Source of the DNA: Rutidosis leptorrhynchoides | Taxonomy: Eukaryota; Streptophyta; Magnoliopsida; Asterales; Asteraceae | Reading direction: 5' to 3' | DNA: 64,000 nt | Assembly: GCF_046630445.1 (NCBI RefSeq) | Contig: NC_092337.1 | Coordinates: 190,760,001 to 190,824,000 of the forward strand | In this document: positions 42,644 to 55,424 of the stretch, piece after piece | Position numbering within the stretch: position 1 is the first letter of the stretch | Layout of the letters: each line of letters opens with the position of its first letter | Translations under genes and position numbers: made by a program | Notes under the pieces: generated by a model | The model's database searches: none | What the model was told of the DNA's origin: nothing | The model's input: the letters and a program-made list of their open reading frames with translations, nothing else

Positions 42644-43212
42644 ATGATCATTAAATTTGGAAAGTGTATTTTGATCAGAGAAAACTACGGTCGATCCACG
42701 ACAACCGTGGTGTTGACCGCACATCCCAAATCCTATTTGATAAAGAAACGTGTGTACAGGGCATGGAAGGTCGATCCCGCAGTCACACCGTGGTATTGAA
42801 CAGTTGCATACATCTTCTCTTAAACGACCCTATGGTTTTACACATTGTGTGTTTTGGTCATTTTCTAAAGAAAAGGAACGTTAATGAACTGGTGTTTTTA
42901 CTTTAGAATACTTGTCAACATTCAAGCTAAATGTCGTGGTCAAACGTAGATTTACATTTGAATATTGATGATACGCAAAATGATTCGTATCGATAAAACA
43001 CATCTTTTCATAACTTGACAAAAGTCCCGTCTTGAATTCAACCGGCACAACAGTCCAGGAGGGAGTGCATTCTCTTGGACATACTTAAGAAAACCAGCCA
43101 AAGGACTATTCAAGTGCACACCCGAGAAAGAATGTTCCGGATAAAAGTTGAACGTGACTTCACATAAGTCCACCCTACCCGAATAAGTGAGTTGGATATC
43201 GGCACCACTCAC
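42644..43212 (-). other. Unclassified segment with an 86-codon minus-strand ORF
   Basis: The ORF at 42952-43212 (minus) reads ...DIQLTYSGRVDLCEVTFNFY, then GVHLNSPLAGFLKYVQENAL, and looks like real protein sequence rather than noise. I do not recognise it. It could be the end of a gag or a fragment of a host gene carried in repeats. No other gene is seen between 42644 and 43250. Confidence 0.3.
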
Positions 43213-43890
43213 CTGGGTACACGTACATCGAAGAGGTTACAAATCATGTTGTCACATCAAGGTTTACTCAGCCAAGCACACTTGTCACCTGACAATCTTC
43301 GCAAACAATAATAAAGATAAATAAATATATAAACCAATTGCAACCGTACACGGTCAGGAGAACACCGTAAAGAAACACTCGAAATAAACATCAGGTAAAA
43401 CCCCTTTTTACCTAACCAAGAGCGAAGATATTCATCCCACATTATAGTCAGAACCGCCATACCATATCAAAACCATCACATCGTCTCGAAGCAAGGCACT
43501 TGGTCCCAGAACATACACTTGGTCCCGAAATAAGCTCTTGATTTCGGAACTAACAATTGGTCTTGGATCAGACGCACAAACGGGTTACATGCCACGACAG
43601 CCCACGAATCTAGGAAAGTTTGTTAGGATCTGTTTGTTACACCAATGAAAAGGACAGGTGCCACGTCAGCCCGCGAATCTGGTAAAGTTTGTTATGACCA
43701 TGAAAGGGACACATGCCACGTCCTCATTCCCTCAAGACACCTATAAGACAACTATGGAGTCATTCACTACACAACGATGGACACACTGTTACTTTGCCAA
43801 AATCTTACTGTAACATTATCCAACTGAGAATACAACTCTGATTGAGATTCCGATCGATATCGGAGTTCATATACTTTTAAGATATTAACT
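43213..43890. repeat. Repeat-derived non-coding sequence with tandem units
   Basis: Tandem units containing tgccacgtcagcccgcgaat and aaagtttgtta occur at about 43590-43645 and 43659-43715, followed by a third partial tgccacgtcc. Another short repeat is cacttggtccc (about 43496-43528). The text resembles the U3/R part of an LTR but I cannot find ends or a partner. No gene. Confidence 0.5.
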
Positions 43891-45100
43891 CATTTGATCT
43901 CATCGAGTGAGGTTAATCCCATCGCTTGTTTCACCCTTGGAATCCAGATCTCAAACGGGGTTTGCACTTTTATTGGAGTTAAAACATTCGATCAATTCTT
44001 TTTCCTAAATCAAGTACTCAAGCCTAAATCCAAAACCTACCAATTTAGAACTAGGCGTGATCAAATATCAACGTTCGATATGAACCAACAAATTCTTATT
44101 AATATGTTTTATAAAAAGACATTAACAGAGAAATACATTCATTAATAAAAATATAATTACACTAATATAAATAAACTAAATAAAATTACATAAGATAAAC
44201 TAAATAAAAATACATAACGAAACTTAAAAAAGTTACATAAATTTAGACTAATAGATAATAGAATGTTCAATCTGAAAAATCATAAAAATCTAAATAACGA
44301 TAAATCTTGTTAATAATAACTTCACATATAAATAGAAGGTACAACTGAATTATTTGGTTCAAGATCTTGTACATTTATTTTATATCAACTCATTCTTCGT
44401 TGTGCATAAGAAAATTTGTTTGTTATCTGTAACAATGTTCTTCGAAATATAATATGTCCGCGTTATCCAAATTAAAATTTTCTTTTAAAAACACAAACAA
44501 GTGCCTTAAATGAATATCATTATATCACTAACATCAATATCTTCAAACGATTATTTTGACCAAACGACAAAGAAGTAGATATGTTGTGTGTAAAAATTAG
44601 ATAATTGTATATATAATTATAGTTAAAAAGTATAAAATATTAATAAAAAAAACTGTCCGTTGTGAAATTCAATAGATACATACAAACGTATACAAATAAA
44701 CAGCTACAAACTATCAGTTTCTTTTCTTCTCAACCTTTCTTTTCTTTTGTAGTTTCTTCTTCAATCCATTTAGACTAATTAGAAGATCTTCATTAGACAC
44801 CTTTTCAAATCTTTGATGTTCAGTGATGATTTAGTTGACAAATTTTTCCAGTCCTTGAGCTCTTTTGATGTTGTAAATATTCACACTACAATATAATCAA
44901 CTGATCAGTTTTTGTCTAAAAGTTAAGTGTCACTTGTCTTCATATTCTTTTAGCAGTACTAGATTATGACTTAGGGATTCACTGTGAAGTGTAGACATAC
45001 ATTGAAAGCATTCCACTCCATTTGCATCTTAAAAGCACAAGCGATCATATCTATTTTTTTTGACATACATCATGTACACAAACACTATATCTCCTAGTAC
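43891..45100. other. AT-rich region without a convincing gene
   Basis: Only short accidental ORFs. The minus strand near 44700-44880 shows a Lys-rich decayed stretch (SNEDLLISLNGLKKKLQKKR) that may be the C-terminus of a dead transposase or other protein, but its frame is not open further upstream. Nothing else is recognised. Confidence 0.35.
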
Positions 45101-45780
45101 TTTATAAACTTTTCTTGTGATACTTTATCATAACGCACCAAACACATAGCATCACGCACCGTGCGTGTTGCCTATTGCGTGGTGCATACGTGATGCTTGA
45201 TGTCGACGGATTCATTAACAACCCAAAAAATGAGTTTCTCATTTTTTCCAACACATAACAACTAAACTTAGTCCAAACAACATCAACAACACTTAAACGG
45301 AATCTTGATTTTTCCGGATTGTTTGACATTGTGAAAGATGTGGCAACGTCCAGTTTCTTGATCAACAACTTTATAAAAGGCTGGACTTGACGGAGTTATT
45401 AAAAAAAAGGGGAACCGAGGTTTTTTGAAGCTTTCGTTCATTCATTCACGCGTAGTATAATATGTAAACGGGCTTCTAGATCGAAGTTATTACGAATCGA
45501 GTAAGGAACGAGCATAAAAAATGAAGAATCGCTCGAAATTTAGCAAATCGCACGTTTGGTATGTGTTTGTGTGTTTTTGTTGCGGTGTGCATTCATAAAG
45601 ATACCTGAGAACGATCAACATACACCGTGCGTGTTGCTTAAATTTTGATGCGTTATACAAGTAAAATGAAATGTTTCAGATAAATGCTCAGAACCACACA
45701 CCACGCAACGACCAACACACATCATGCGTGGTGCGTAGTTAGGAGACATATTTGCATTTACGAAAATTCAGGGGTATATT
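45101..45780. repeat. Non-coding segment with repeated CG words, possibly an LTR fragment
   Basis: The 15-base word caccgtgcgtgttgc occurs twice (45157-45171, 45623-45637), with related words (gcgtggtgcgta near 45726). A long imperfect hairpin pairs GCATCACG (45149-45156) with CGTGATGC (45189-45196). Clusters of such words mark LTR promoters elsewhere in this window, so an orphan LTR fragment is my inference. The 88-codon minus-strand ORF at 45102-45368 has no recognisable domain. Confidence 0.35.
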
Positions 45781-47433
45781 TGTGATGACCCGTCCAAATC
45801 CATCTGGACGAATACATCATTCATTGATTTCATAATGAGGTTTTGACCTCTATATGATACGTTTTGTAAACATTGCATTCTTTTAAAAAGGCACACTATA
45901 AATGAATATATAAATCCAAGGTTTTCGACATCTGATGATTTCTACGTATAGACAATCACCGTATAAAATAGTTTTTACCAATACATCCGTTGACAATACA
46001 GTCAAATAAGATACACGGTGATGATTTTGTGAATGCAAAGTTTTCTCGAATAAAGCATGTATGACTCCATGCACATAGCTTGTATAACGTATAAGCAAAC
46101 AGCGGAAGACTTCTAGGAACCTGAGAATAAACATGCTTAAAAGTGTCAACACAAAGGTTGGTGAGTTCATAGTTTTAATGTTACGCATAATCTGTATATA
46201 AAGGTGAATCACAAATTTTCAGTTGTTTCATCCAGAAACGTTTATCAAAATATTCTACGAAATTGAGCACCTTGGTAACTAAACTTAACGTATATATAAT
46301 TTATACCCTTTGTATAATCATCTTAATAATACACGCAAACCAACGTGTACGCTTCTCAAATAGCATACTTCCGTTAAAAGGCTAGTGCTCTAGCTCGGAC
46401 GGGGATATCAAGCCCTATGAATCCATATACTACTACTCGCGCCCACCAGTTCTTATAACTGGCAGTTTCTAGTTACCAAAGCTAAGGGATTTTCGGTTCA
46501 AACTCAGTGTAGAATTAAGTATGTACTTGTATCCATTGCGTTTAAAATAAACGTATGTATTCTCAGCCCAAAATATTTAAAGCATTTAAAAAGGGATCTA
46601 TAAACTCACCTTAGCAGCATATAAAGTCATTCATTGAAATGTGACCGGGAATGCAAAATAACCATAGATCTCAACCTAGAGAACATATGTTGGTCAATAC
46701 ATGTCTAACAAGCTAGGTCTGGTCATAGTGTATCACAATCGTAATGCTCGAGATCGACATACAAAAGTTATCAAAAGTCATTTCAAAAAGTCAATTTTGA
46801 CAATTGTTCAACAAAACGAGACGTGTCTTATATAAGGATTCATTTACTCGGCTAGTAGTATTCAAAATCCAATTTATCAATTTCATAAACAGGTTGTTTA
46901 AATCATAATTGCATATTCAAAAGCAATTTCAATTAACGTCAATCATAATTCAGTTGATCATATCTTTTAATTCGTTCATCGAAATTACGCGATTTCTAAA
47001 TGAAAAGTTATTGATTTTTCGCCAGCTTTCCAAAAACATGCATATCATATACCTTATATCAGTTGTATATGTATTAAAATCGTGATTCGTCATAAACTAT
47101 CTAACGACAAGATTTAGCATACAGGCATTCATAAACATATATACTCGAGCACTAGACATGTATACACTACTAATATATAAAAGATAAGATATGAATGCTC
47201 GCGTATCAATATTGTGATTCAATATTGTAGGAAAGTACGTAGACGCAACAGAGATGATAAACACTAGGTTTGATTTGCGAATAATACCCATGAACATTAC
47301 CCATAACCTCCATAGCTATAACCCATATTTTCGTTAGCTCTATCCCGCTCGAAAACCCAATTCGAAAGTGACCCGCTCATGACCTCGTCGTAGTATTTTA
47401 TGTAATAATACTAATACTACTACTAATAATAAG

Positions 47434-47506
<73 letters not shown>

Positions 47507-48220
47507 TATTTATATTTATACGGAGGAAATAATACAGAAGAAGAAGGTGTGCACAAACTGAATGAATTCGATTGCGTTTTATAGATGTGGCTAGCCCAGA
47601 GGTGCCATGCGATCACATGGCTTTCCTAGCCATATCCCATGCGATCGCATGGGATGGTTTGACAGCACACATTCGTTTAACTTATTCTCGTCGACATGTT
47701 ATTATATTTATATATAATATATATAATTTATATAAATTAATTATATATTATATTATATTCTCGTGCGTAGTGGACTTGTAACTTTTGCTCCGATAAGTCG
47801 TACGTCGTCACTTGACTTATGTCCCGGTTTTGGTTTTTCGAACGTCCTTTCGTACACTAAGAAAACTTGTACTTTACGTTTCGCGAATAGTACCTTTGTC
47901 AAAATATAGACTTAAATTATCCATAAACTATACCACTCGATATATAACTTATACATTTTCATTTTGAAAACACTGTAGCTTTTTGGGTACTGTAGCAATT
48001 CAAAAATACTGTAGCAAATTAGTGTTTTACTTGTTCATCTTAAACGTTTTAGTTCACTTATCTAAATATCAATCGAATCAACAAACGAATGTTACTATCG
48101 TTTACTAAATAACTTGAAATTATATATATGTATATATCTTTATTTAATATACATAAATCAGTTTTTAAATACACATTGCAAGTTATTTATAATTAATTTT
48201 AATAATTAATATTTCAACTT

Positions 48221-48284
<64 letters not shown>

Positions 48285-48453
48285 CAAACAGATGTTCGTG
48301 AATCGTCGGTTAATAGTCAAAGGTTAACTGAATATATAACATTAGTTCAAAAATTTTGAGAATCAATATTATAGACTTTGCTTATCGTGTCAGAAACATT
48401 AAATCATTTAAAGATAGAGTTTAAATTTGGTCAAAAATTTCCGTGTTGTCACA
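45781..48453 (-). mobile_element. Solo LTR (relative of the A/B long-LTR family)
   Basis: 2,673 bp, starting tgtgatgacccgtccaaatc and ending ccgtgttgtcaca, flanked by a perfect duplication ATATT (45776-45780, 48454-48458). Both ends match B's LTR (acccgtccNaatccat...; the tail with cgtgaatcgtcgg near 48297). No internal region is present. It contains a perfect 18-bp palindrome cccatgcgatcgcatggg (47636-47653), an (AAT)n array (47436-47506), an (AT)n run (48225-48280) and a stem-loop CCAGTT/AACTGG (46446-46451, 46457-46462) at the place where B has AATTAGTA/TACTAATT. No gene. Confidence 0.92.
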
Positions 48454-48458
48454 ATATT

Positions 48459-49186
48459 GTTAAACACTTTAAGATTTAAGGACATTTTGATCAATTTCCT
48501 TTTCAGAATCATAATATGCGCGCGGCCAAACTCACGATAATATATTAAGTTCTTTTAAGAGAGCATCATAATATGTGCGCAGCAAAACACACGATAATAT
48601 AAGTTCTTTTAAGAGAGCTCATACCTTTAGAAAACTAATATTCACGTTCAATTCAATTAATCAGAACTTTTTAATGTAACCGTAGTCTAACAAAAGTGAG
48701 TATATGAGCATTCATTTTTTTATGTAACGTCATCTTCGATGTGCTATATACACAAAATCTCGAAATGGGGACCTATTATTATGTGATATAGGATATGATG
48801 ATGTTACGAACCTGATTGTGAATTTAAACAAACTGATATTAAGATGATTGTTGCACTTAACGGATTGATCAAATTATGGAAACTAATCTCCTTTTTAATT
48901 TAAACAGCTTTTGTTTCGTTATACGGAGTGGTAGTACTTGTGGCAATATATATATACTTAGTATATTGGGTGTTTCATGACAGGTATTATAGTTAATAAG
49001 TTAATTATAAAGTCAGCAAGGATAATAATACTACTATATCTTTAGCTTGCGAGTTTCAGTTCTTAATTTCTAAATGCAGGTTATTAACTAGCTTAACCAA
49101 TTTTTAGTTGACAAAAATGTCAATAGCCAAATAGCCAACAGATCTAGTCATCAATTCAAATTACTAGATTGCGGAACATACTATAA
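48459..49186. other. Intergenic region with a tandem duplication
   Basis: Two adjacent copies of a unit of about 55 bases (atcataatatg.gcgc...ttcttttaagagagc) at 48508-48564 and 48565-48618. The rest is AT-rich with no gene seen. The Harbinger element begins at 49187 next to its TAA target copy. Confidence 0.7.
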
Positions 49187-49560
49187 GACCATTCGTAACA
49201 GTAGGGGCGTGGTTTGCTTTTTGATGACTAGGACGTGTGGGTGGTTTGAGTGAAGTAGTGGTGGTGTAGGTTTATGGTGTGGGTTAGTGGTGTGAGTTGT
49301 GAAAAGCTGATGTGACATTTTATTTTTAATTTTTTCTGTTTTATTTATTTTTTTATTTATATTATTATTAATATTATCAAATTTATTTTTAAAAAATTCA
49401 AAAATAAACGGATTTAAAAATCCGACAGTTTATTTTTTTATATATTTTTTTTAATTTTAAAAAACGGCTAGTTTTTCACCTATAAATACACCCACTAACT
49501 CAAATCATTTCACACACTTCACTTTTCAACTCAAAATCAAAACACTTCCAACCAGTAAAA

Positions 49561-49988
49561 ATGAAAACAATTCCCCCAATGATTGTTGCATATGATGTTT
49601 ATTACGAAGGTGATTTCCGTAATGAAATGAAGGTCTACAAGTTTGGCAAAAAATTTCATTTGAAGGAATCGATATTCGTGACGTTGGTTTAGACGATCTG
49701 CTAGCCTTTCTGAAGGCAAATGTTCCGTGTGAATACACGGAAGTGTTGTTTTTTGAAGACGATTAAGATCCGGAGTTAAAGGCAAGCTATCTCCGTACCT
49801 ATGATCAATGGTACAGGATAAAAGATACCATTGAAGATCGTGGTAACCGCATTACTCTGTATGTGGTTCTTGAAGATGAAGAGACGTTGGGTTGGCGTTA
49901 CCTCGATGAAGCAGCTGAAGAAGAAAAAGATGAACCGGTGGCTCTAGAGTACGACACAGATGGTCGTTTTTTTGATGAACTCTACTGA
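49561..49988 (+). pseudogene. Second, convergent ORF of the Harbinger element (acidic protein, unknown)
   Basis: It starts ATG at 49561 (MKTIPPMIVAYDVYYEGDFR), just behind a TATA-like tataaatacac (49481-49491), and ends TGA at 49986-49988, about 142 codons in all. A one-base frame change near 49655 and an in-frame TAA at 49763-49765 break it. Later parts read DDLLAFLKANVPCEYTEVLF and ITLYVVLEDEETLGWRYLDE, then a very acidic tail. It is not the Myb/SANT-like ORF1 usually carried by PIF/Harbinger elements. The N-terminus recalls the small N-terminal domain of plant MULE transposases, but I cannot confirm that. It may be an element gene replacing ORF1, or captured host sequence. Confidence 0.55.
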
Positions 49989-50202
49989 ATTCATCGATGT
50001 TTGTGTTTTAAGATCTTATGTTGATGTTCAGTTTAATTTAGTTCTAGTTTAAATAATGTAACCGTTTGTGTGTTGAATAAAAGTGTTGTTTCAAAATAAG
50101 ATTACATTAATAAGTAAACATGAAGTACATTAATTTAAATTACTGAAATTAAAAATTACGTAATTTAAAATTCTTAACCGAAACTAGAAAATACATAACA
50201 AA

Positions 50203-51509
50203 TTACTCAATAATATTAGCGGTACGAAAGTAAGGTGATAAGTTCCAAACGTGCACGGTTAAATCTGCCTCTAACTGTTTGTGAACATGCTTATCTCTTA
50301 TTTCCTTAACCCTTGCATCTCGATCCCTCAAATCCCTTTGTAACCGTCGTGGTGGGTTCCGTTGTATCATTTTTTTCTTTTTTCTTTCCAATAACAAACC
50401 CGTTATTTTCTTGAATCATGTTATGTAATACGATACAAGCATACATATGTCTTCTAAATTTGTTGAAGTCCATAGATCTCGCCGGAGTTTTTAACATTTG
50501 AAATCTACCCTGTAATACTCCAAATGCACGCTCAATATCTTTTCTTGCACTTTCTTGAAACTTTTTAAATTGTTTTCGCGGTTCGCCAGTTGGAGCATGG
50601 GGCGCTTTGACCAACATAGCCCAATCGGGGTATATAACATCACCAAGGTAATAACCTATTTCGTTGTGATGCCCGTTAACATCGAATGGTGAAGGTGGAG
50701 CAGTTCCATTCTTAATAGTGTTGAACAATGGTGAATAATTTAAAACGTTAATGTCATTGTTCGCACCTGCCATACCAAAGAATGCATGTCATATCCACAA
50801 ATCTTGAGAGGCGACTTCTTCAAGCATAATGGACGACCCTTTTTTTTTATCACCTCTAGTATATTGACCTTGCCACGCAATTGGAACACCCAATGCATAC
50901 AATCAATACTACCAAGCATACCCGGTAAACCATGTTTTTGGGCATGCAAATTATAAAGCCGAGCAATATCTTCGGCTCTTGGTTTTCTCAAGTAGTGTCT
51001 AGAAAACAAATGAAATACGCATCTGTAAAAATTATCTAAACATAAAGCAGCCGTTTTCTCACCAATTTTTATGTATTCGTCATGTAAATCAGGTGTAGTT
51101 CCATACGCCATTTGACGTATGGCCGCCGTGCATTTTTGAAGTATTGTCAAACTTTGACGACCAGTAGCATCGGGACGTTCCCTAAAAAACATAAAATAAT
51201 CGAGAATATCGCTACTATTAAAGTTTGGTATACCTTCGATGATACGGAGAAATAATTCACGACTCATTCGATAATGTCGGTTAAAGTTCTTTTCCGTATA
51301 ATTTGGCGTATCTGCAAATAATCGTTGTATAACCTCACTGCCGCATCTTCGCGATCTCTTAGAATATAGGTACGGGGGCGAGGGACTCGTGAACTAGTAG
51401 CTTCTCCTGCGACATCTTCGTCTGCCAAACTACTAACAAAATTATATATTTTTTCATCATCCGAATCGTCATCAATAATAAACTCGAGCATTTTGAAGGT
51501 TTTATACAT
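50203..51509 (-). pseudogene. PIF/Harbinger transposase (HARBI1-like, DDE_Tnp_4), broken
   Basis: Nuclease that would excise and insert the element. Reading down the minus strand: an acidic N-terminus (MLEFIIDDDSDDEKIYNFVS), the helical region (MSRELFLRIIEGIPNFNSSD), the first catalytic Asp in GSIDCMHW, the second in GANNDINVL, the catalytic Glu in DIERAFGVLQGRFQML, HNMI, and the C-terminal RDRDARVKEIRDKHVHKQLE ending at 50203. At least three frame changes (near 51325, between 50890 and 50860, near 50395) and one Trp-to-stop (near 50782) break it, so it is inactive here. DDE residues are retained. Length fits the family at about 430 residues. Confidence 0.9.
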
Positions 51510-51862
51510 TATGAAATTTTATAGTGTTTGTAAACATGAAAGGAAAAGTAATATTGGAGGAAAGAAATGTATATAGAATGAGTAAAATAGAGGTGTATAT
51601 ATAGGATAAATAATATTGGATTAATTTTTTTTATTAAATTCAATATTTTGCAAAGGATATATATTCAGTCCAATCAAATTGTGACAAGTGTCCCAACCAA
51701 ATCCCCTCACCCGCGACTCCCTCCCATTAGCCAGCCCACGCTTATCCCCCACGCCCCTCTCGCCGCCCCTTCCCCACGCGCCGATACGGCTTCCCCGGTG
51801 GCGTGGCCGGTTGCTACCTCTGCAGCCACGGCGTGGCAGGGCCACCGTTACAACCGGTCTAA

Positions 51863-52451
51863 CTGTGTTTGACACATAAACTTTTTGAATCTTATGAGAG
51901 CTTAAGCTTATTTTTTTTATAAGCTCCAGCTTCAAATCTTGTTTACTTGTGAAAAAATAAACACTTTTAAAAATGACAGTTTGTCTACGTCCAAGTCAAA
52001 ATATTCATTGTAACTCTGTTTATAATTAAGAATTTTCACTTGCAATTTAACCAATCAAAATTCATGTGTATTTACTCAATTCTTTTATTGATAAAACGTA
52101 ATCCTGCGTATGCAACGTGTTGGGAAAGTGAGATTTAAACAATTCTTTTTTGATTTTAAAATAGAAGAGAAGTCGTTTCTCCATTTATATATAGAGAAAG
52201 ATTTCTCCACGTACGGGAAGAAAAAGTAATCCATCTCTTACTGGAAAGAAATCTGTGTGTAGATGAAAATATCATAATTCAAAATTAGTTACGGAGTATT
52301 ATAACAATGAGACAATCTCTATGTAAAATAATATTGCTTTCATCCCATCAAAATTATTCACATTAATATTTTGAAATTTTTTATTTTAAATGTTCAATTT
52401 GTATTTTAATCAAAAGGAAAATATTTAATTATGGAGAAAGAAAAAAAAAAA
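51863..52451. other. Intergenic AT-rich spacer
   Basis: About 590 bp between the Harbinger element and the LINE tail. No gene or repeat end recognised. It ends in a run of 12 A that abuts the LINE's T-run. Confidence 0.6.
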
Positions 52452-53114
52452 TTTTTTTTTTGAAAAGCAAGATATTATTGATCACGAAAGTTTTACAAGT
52501 ACACGAACCATATAACAAAGATACAATCATTGACCGATTACAAATAGGCGATACTAAGAATCACGCTATAAAAACGAAGGTTGTGGAGGTCGCAACATAG
52601 TGCCATATCAAGATAGAGGATTTGTAATCCAATTTAACCAATCCAACTTTCTTGATTTAATCCTCCTTGAAATCCACTCGAATGAAAGCAATTGAATGTC
52701 GTTGAAAATCGAGGGAATGGTACCGCCCTTATTTTTAAAGACACACATGTTTCTATTCTTCCAAAGCAAATATGAAACGATCCAACATAAAGCTTGCCAT
52801 ATGTTACGCCAAGAATCCGAGGAAAAAGACCCGAAGTTCCCACAAAAGATATCACCGAAGGAGAAATTGATAGGATTCAACCCCCACCAACTTAAAACCC
52901 GATTCCATATGCCTTTCGCGAAATGGCAGGAGAAGAGGATATGCTCAACGCTTTCTAGGTCGCCATCGCACACCGGACATCTCGTACTGTGGAGATCAAT
53001 CACTCTTTTATCTAGCTCGAGGCGAACCGGGATTCTCCCCAATCTAGCTCTCCACGTAAACAATTCGAACTTTTTTGGCGCGAGGTTATTTTTTAGAGAT
53101 TCCAAATGTGAAGT
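52452..53114 (-). mobile_element. 3' end of a LINE retrotransposon (zf-RVT region)
   Basis: The minus strand carries an open 165-codon piece (53105-52608) matching the zinc-binding region after the reverse transcriptase in plant L1-type LINEs: KKFELFTWRARLGRIPVRLE, then CPVC, then ESVEHILFSCHFAKGIW (C..C..H..C arrangement), then WRNIWQALCWIVSYLLWKNR. About 145 bp of 3' untranslated sequence and a tail (10 T on plus, 52452-52461) follow. The frame is still open at 53114, where the gag-only LTR element cuts in, so the 5' part was either lost or lies beyond that insertion (only 11 bases remain before the next element at 60863). Confidence 0.88.
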
Positions 53115-55424
53115 TGTAACGACCCAACCCGTATTAAAACCGGCCCATAAAAATTTTTCCTTTTAATACGCGTTAAATAATACTTTAGGTCCCAATTGTT
53201 TTTCCATAAACATCTTTAATTACAATAAAAGGTTTAATAACCTTAAAACATTTAATACATTAGTTAATTGTCCAAACGTACATACACGACCCGACTAGTT
53301 TAGTTTCCAACAAAACCGAGCATGGTGATTTGGGACTACACTACCCAAATCCTAATCGAGTACAGAAGCAAGATCTTCTAAGCAACCTAGCCAAGATCTC
53401 TAATTCCCAAGCTTACCCGAGCCGCCAAGCATGCGAACCTATAAAAATATCAACAACGAGAGGGTAAGCTAACGCTTAGTGAATGATAATATACTACATA
53501 CATATATATGTATAAAATGGACATGCCACACAAATATCAAATACCGCATACCGAAGCATCCATGTATAAGGCAACTACACTAAGCATACCGTACTATCTC
53601 TGAGCAACAAGCTAAAGATATCAACAAAGAGTAAATTCACCAACGACGATGTGAACAACGCCAATAAGCCACACCTGGAGGGTTAGCTACAACACAACAT
53701 TACATTAATATATATAACAATATAAAACGAATAAGGTTAACCCCTTAACCCATTACCGAATACCAAACGCCACAATGAAGATTGGCCGAGCTACACGAGC
53801 CTTAGCAATCCGAAACCACACGAGATTACTACCTCAATAAGATGACCGAACTACACGAGTCATCGTGAATCCGAACTACACGCGATTCACTTCTCAACAT
53901 CAAAACCCACGGTCACGGGATTATAAAATCCACCACATCGGGGTCATCTACTTCACAACAAAATCAACCCTTCGCCATTGGGGTTATAACATCCAAATCA
54001 CAACCACGTGTGATAACGTACACACAAGCGTGTACCTCGCCAAAGGTGGTCAACCAAAACGCACAAACGTGATAATTGGACTCATATAAAAGTCCATCAA
54101 ATCCACCTATATGTGAAGTGAGCTCTATAGCCGAGAATCACTTCACCCGACCCGCACCCATCCTACACATACATATGCATATAGGATATTAACACTCACC
54201 TTATCGTCTTGATGAAATGCTTCCAAAATAATCCGCAACTCGTCAATGGAAAGTACCTATTCCATTATCACAATTACAACGACACACTTAGATTGGATTT
54301 ACAACCAACCCAATTTGACATTTAGTGCAAATTCGACCCAATTGCACTTCCAAGCACAAACCGTGCCCAAACTAACCAATAATCACTAACACAAGTGATA
54401 ATGGTCCTAAAATGCCAATTAAACCCGAACACAAGTGTTAAACACTTATCGTTCTCAAAATCGCCCATAAACCCTAATTTTGACCCATAAGGTCAAAATC
54501 TCACCATATACAAGTTTTGACACCAAAACATATTTAACTCGGTTTTATACTTCAACTTAATCCATTTTAAGTTTACAAACCTCATCGAATCGACATTCGG
54601 GTCATAATCCTCAACAAACCCTAATTTTGACTCTAGTCAAAATTACTCAACCACGAAAACCCTAAAAGTCTCCAAAACACCAATAATCACTAATGCTAGT
54701 GATTGTACACCGTTTACAAGTCTTAAACATGGTTAAATCATTAACCAACCCAAAACCCGCCTTTAACACTTATAAACCCGAATCTTGGTGTTAATCTCCA
54801 ATTAACAACTAAATGGGTTCCATCTATGAATCATTCAATCAAAAGCCCCAAATTTGAATGATGAACACGAAAATGAAATTCGGAGTTAGAGCTTACCACT
54901 AGTATCACCGTGTAGCTAAGAACGAGGAGAAAAACCTAGTCAACTACGCCAAAGATCAAATCCCGCTTCTTCCTTTCCAAAAATCCCTTTGAAATCAAAT
55001 GGGTGTTTGAGTTTTTGAGAGGAAAATGAAATGAAAAGGAAAATGAAATTAGGAAATGAAATGAATGGATGAGGTTAAAGCCTCAAATCTGGCTCAAATG
55101 TGAAATGACCAATTTGCTCTTAAACCTTATTTAAAATTACAAGAATCTGGTACCAGTTTGCCCATATCGCCGCGCCGCGGCCTTAAATGTCGCGCCGCGA
55201 CATTTGCCTAGTTCTGGGATCATTTTTTGTTGGACTTCTGATCTGATTTCCAGTTAATTGCCGCGCCGCGGCCTCATTTGTCGCGCCGCGACACACAGCA
55301 TGATCTGAGTCATTTTCTTGCATACAAGACCTCAACACCCGAACATGTCCCGAACCCTTCATACGCCTATCGTACATACACAATAAACTTATAAATCATG
55401 TACGGAGAAAAACGGGGTGTTACA
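53115..55424 (-). repeat. 3' LTR of the gag-only element
   Basis: 2,310 bp, tgtaacgacccaaccc...gggtgttaca. Stem-loops lie at 53804-53890, CpG-rich words at 55168-55200 and 55260-55292, and a TATA-like sense segment opposite plus 55128-55137 (tttaaataag on minus). No gene. Confidence 0.96.
53804..53890 (-). repeat. Stem-loop group in the 3' LTR
   Basis: Three adjacent stem-loops share the loop cgaa(c/a)(t/c)ACACG. AGCAATC/GATTACT (53804-53810, 53824-53830; its one mismatch is G.U on the minus strand), GATGAC/GTCATC (53841-53846, 53859-53864; perfect) and GTGAATC/GATTCAC (53865-53871, 53884-53890; perfect). Confidence 0.75.

Larger units (their letters stand above)
49187..51859 (-). mobile_element. 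PIF/Harbinger DNA transposon with transposase and a second ORF
   Basis: 2,673 bp flanked by the 3-bp target duplication TAA (49184-49186, 51860-51862), the signature of PIF/Harbinger. The terminal inverted repeats are gaccattcgtaac (left) and gaccggttgtaac (right, minus strand). It contains a minus-strand transposase (51509-50203, broken) and a plus-strand acidic ORF (49561-49988, broken), which converge. The subterminal regions are G-rich on the TIR-inward strand (ggggcgtgg words) and are shared with the 661-bp relative at 60863-61523. Confidence 0.92.
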
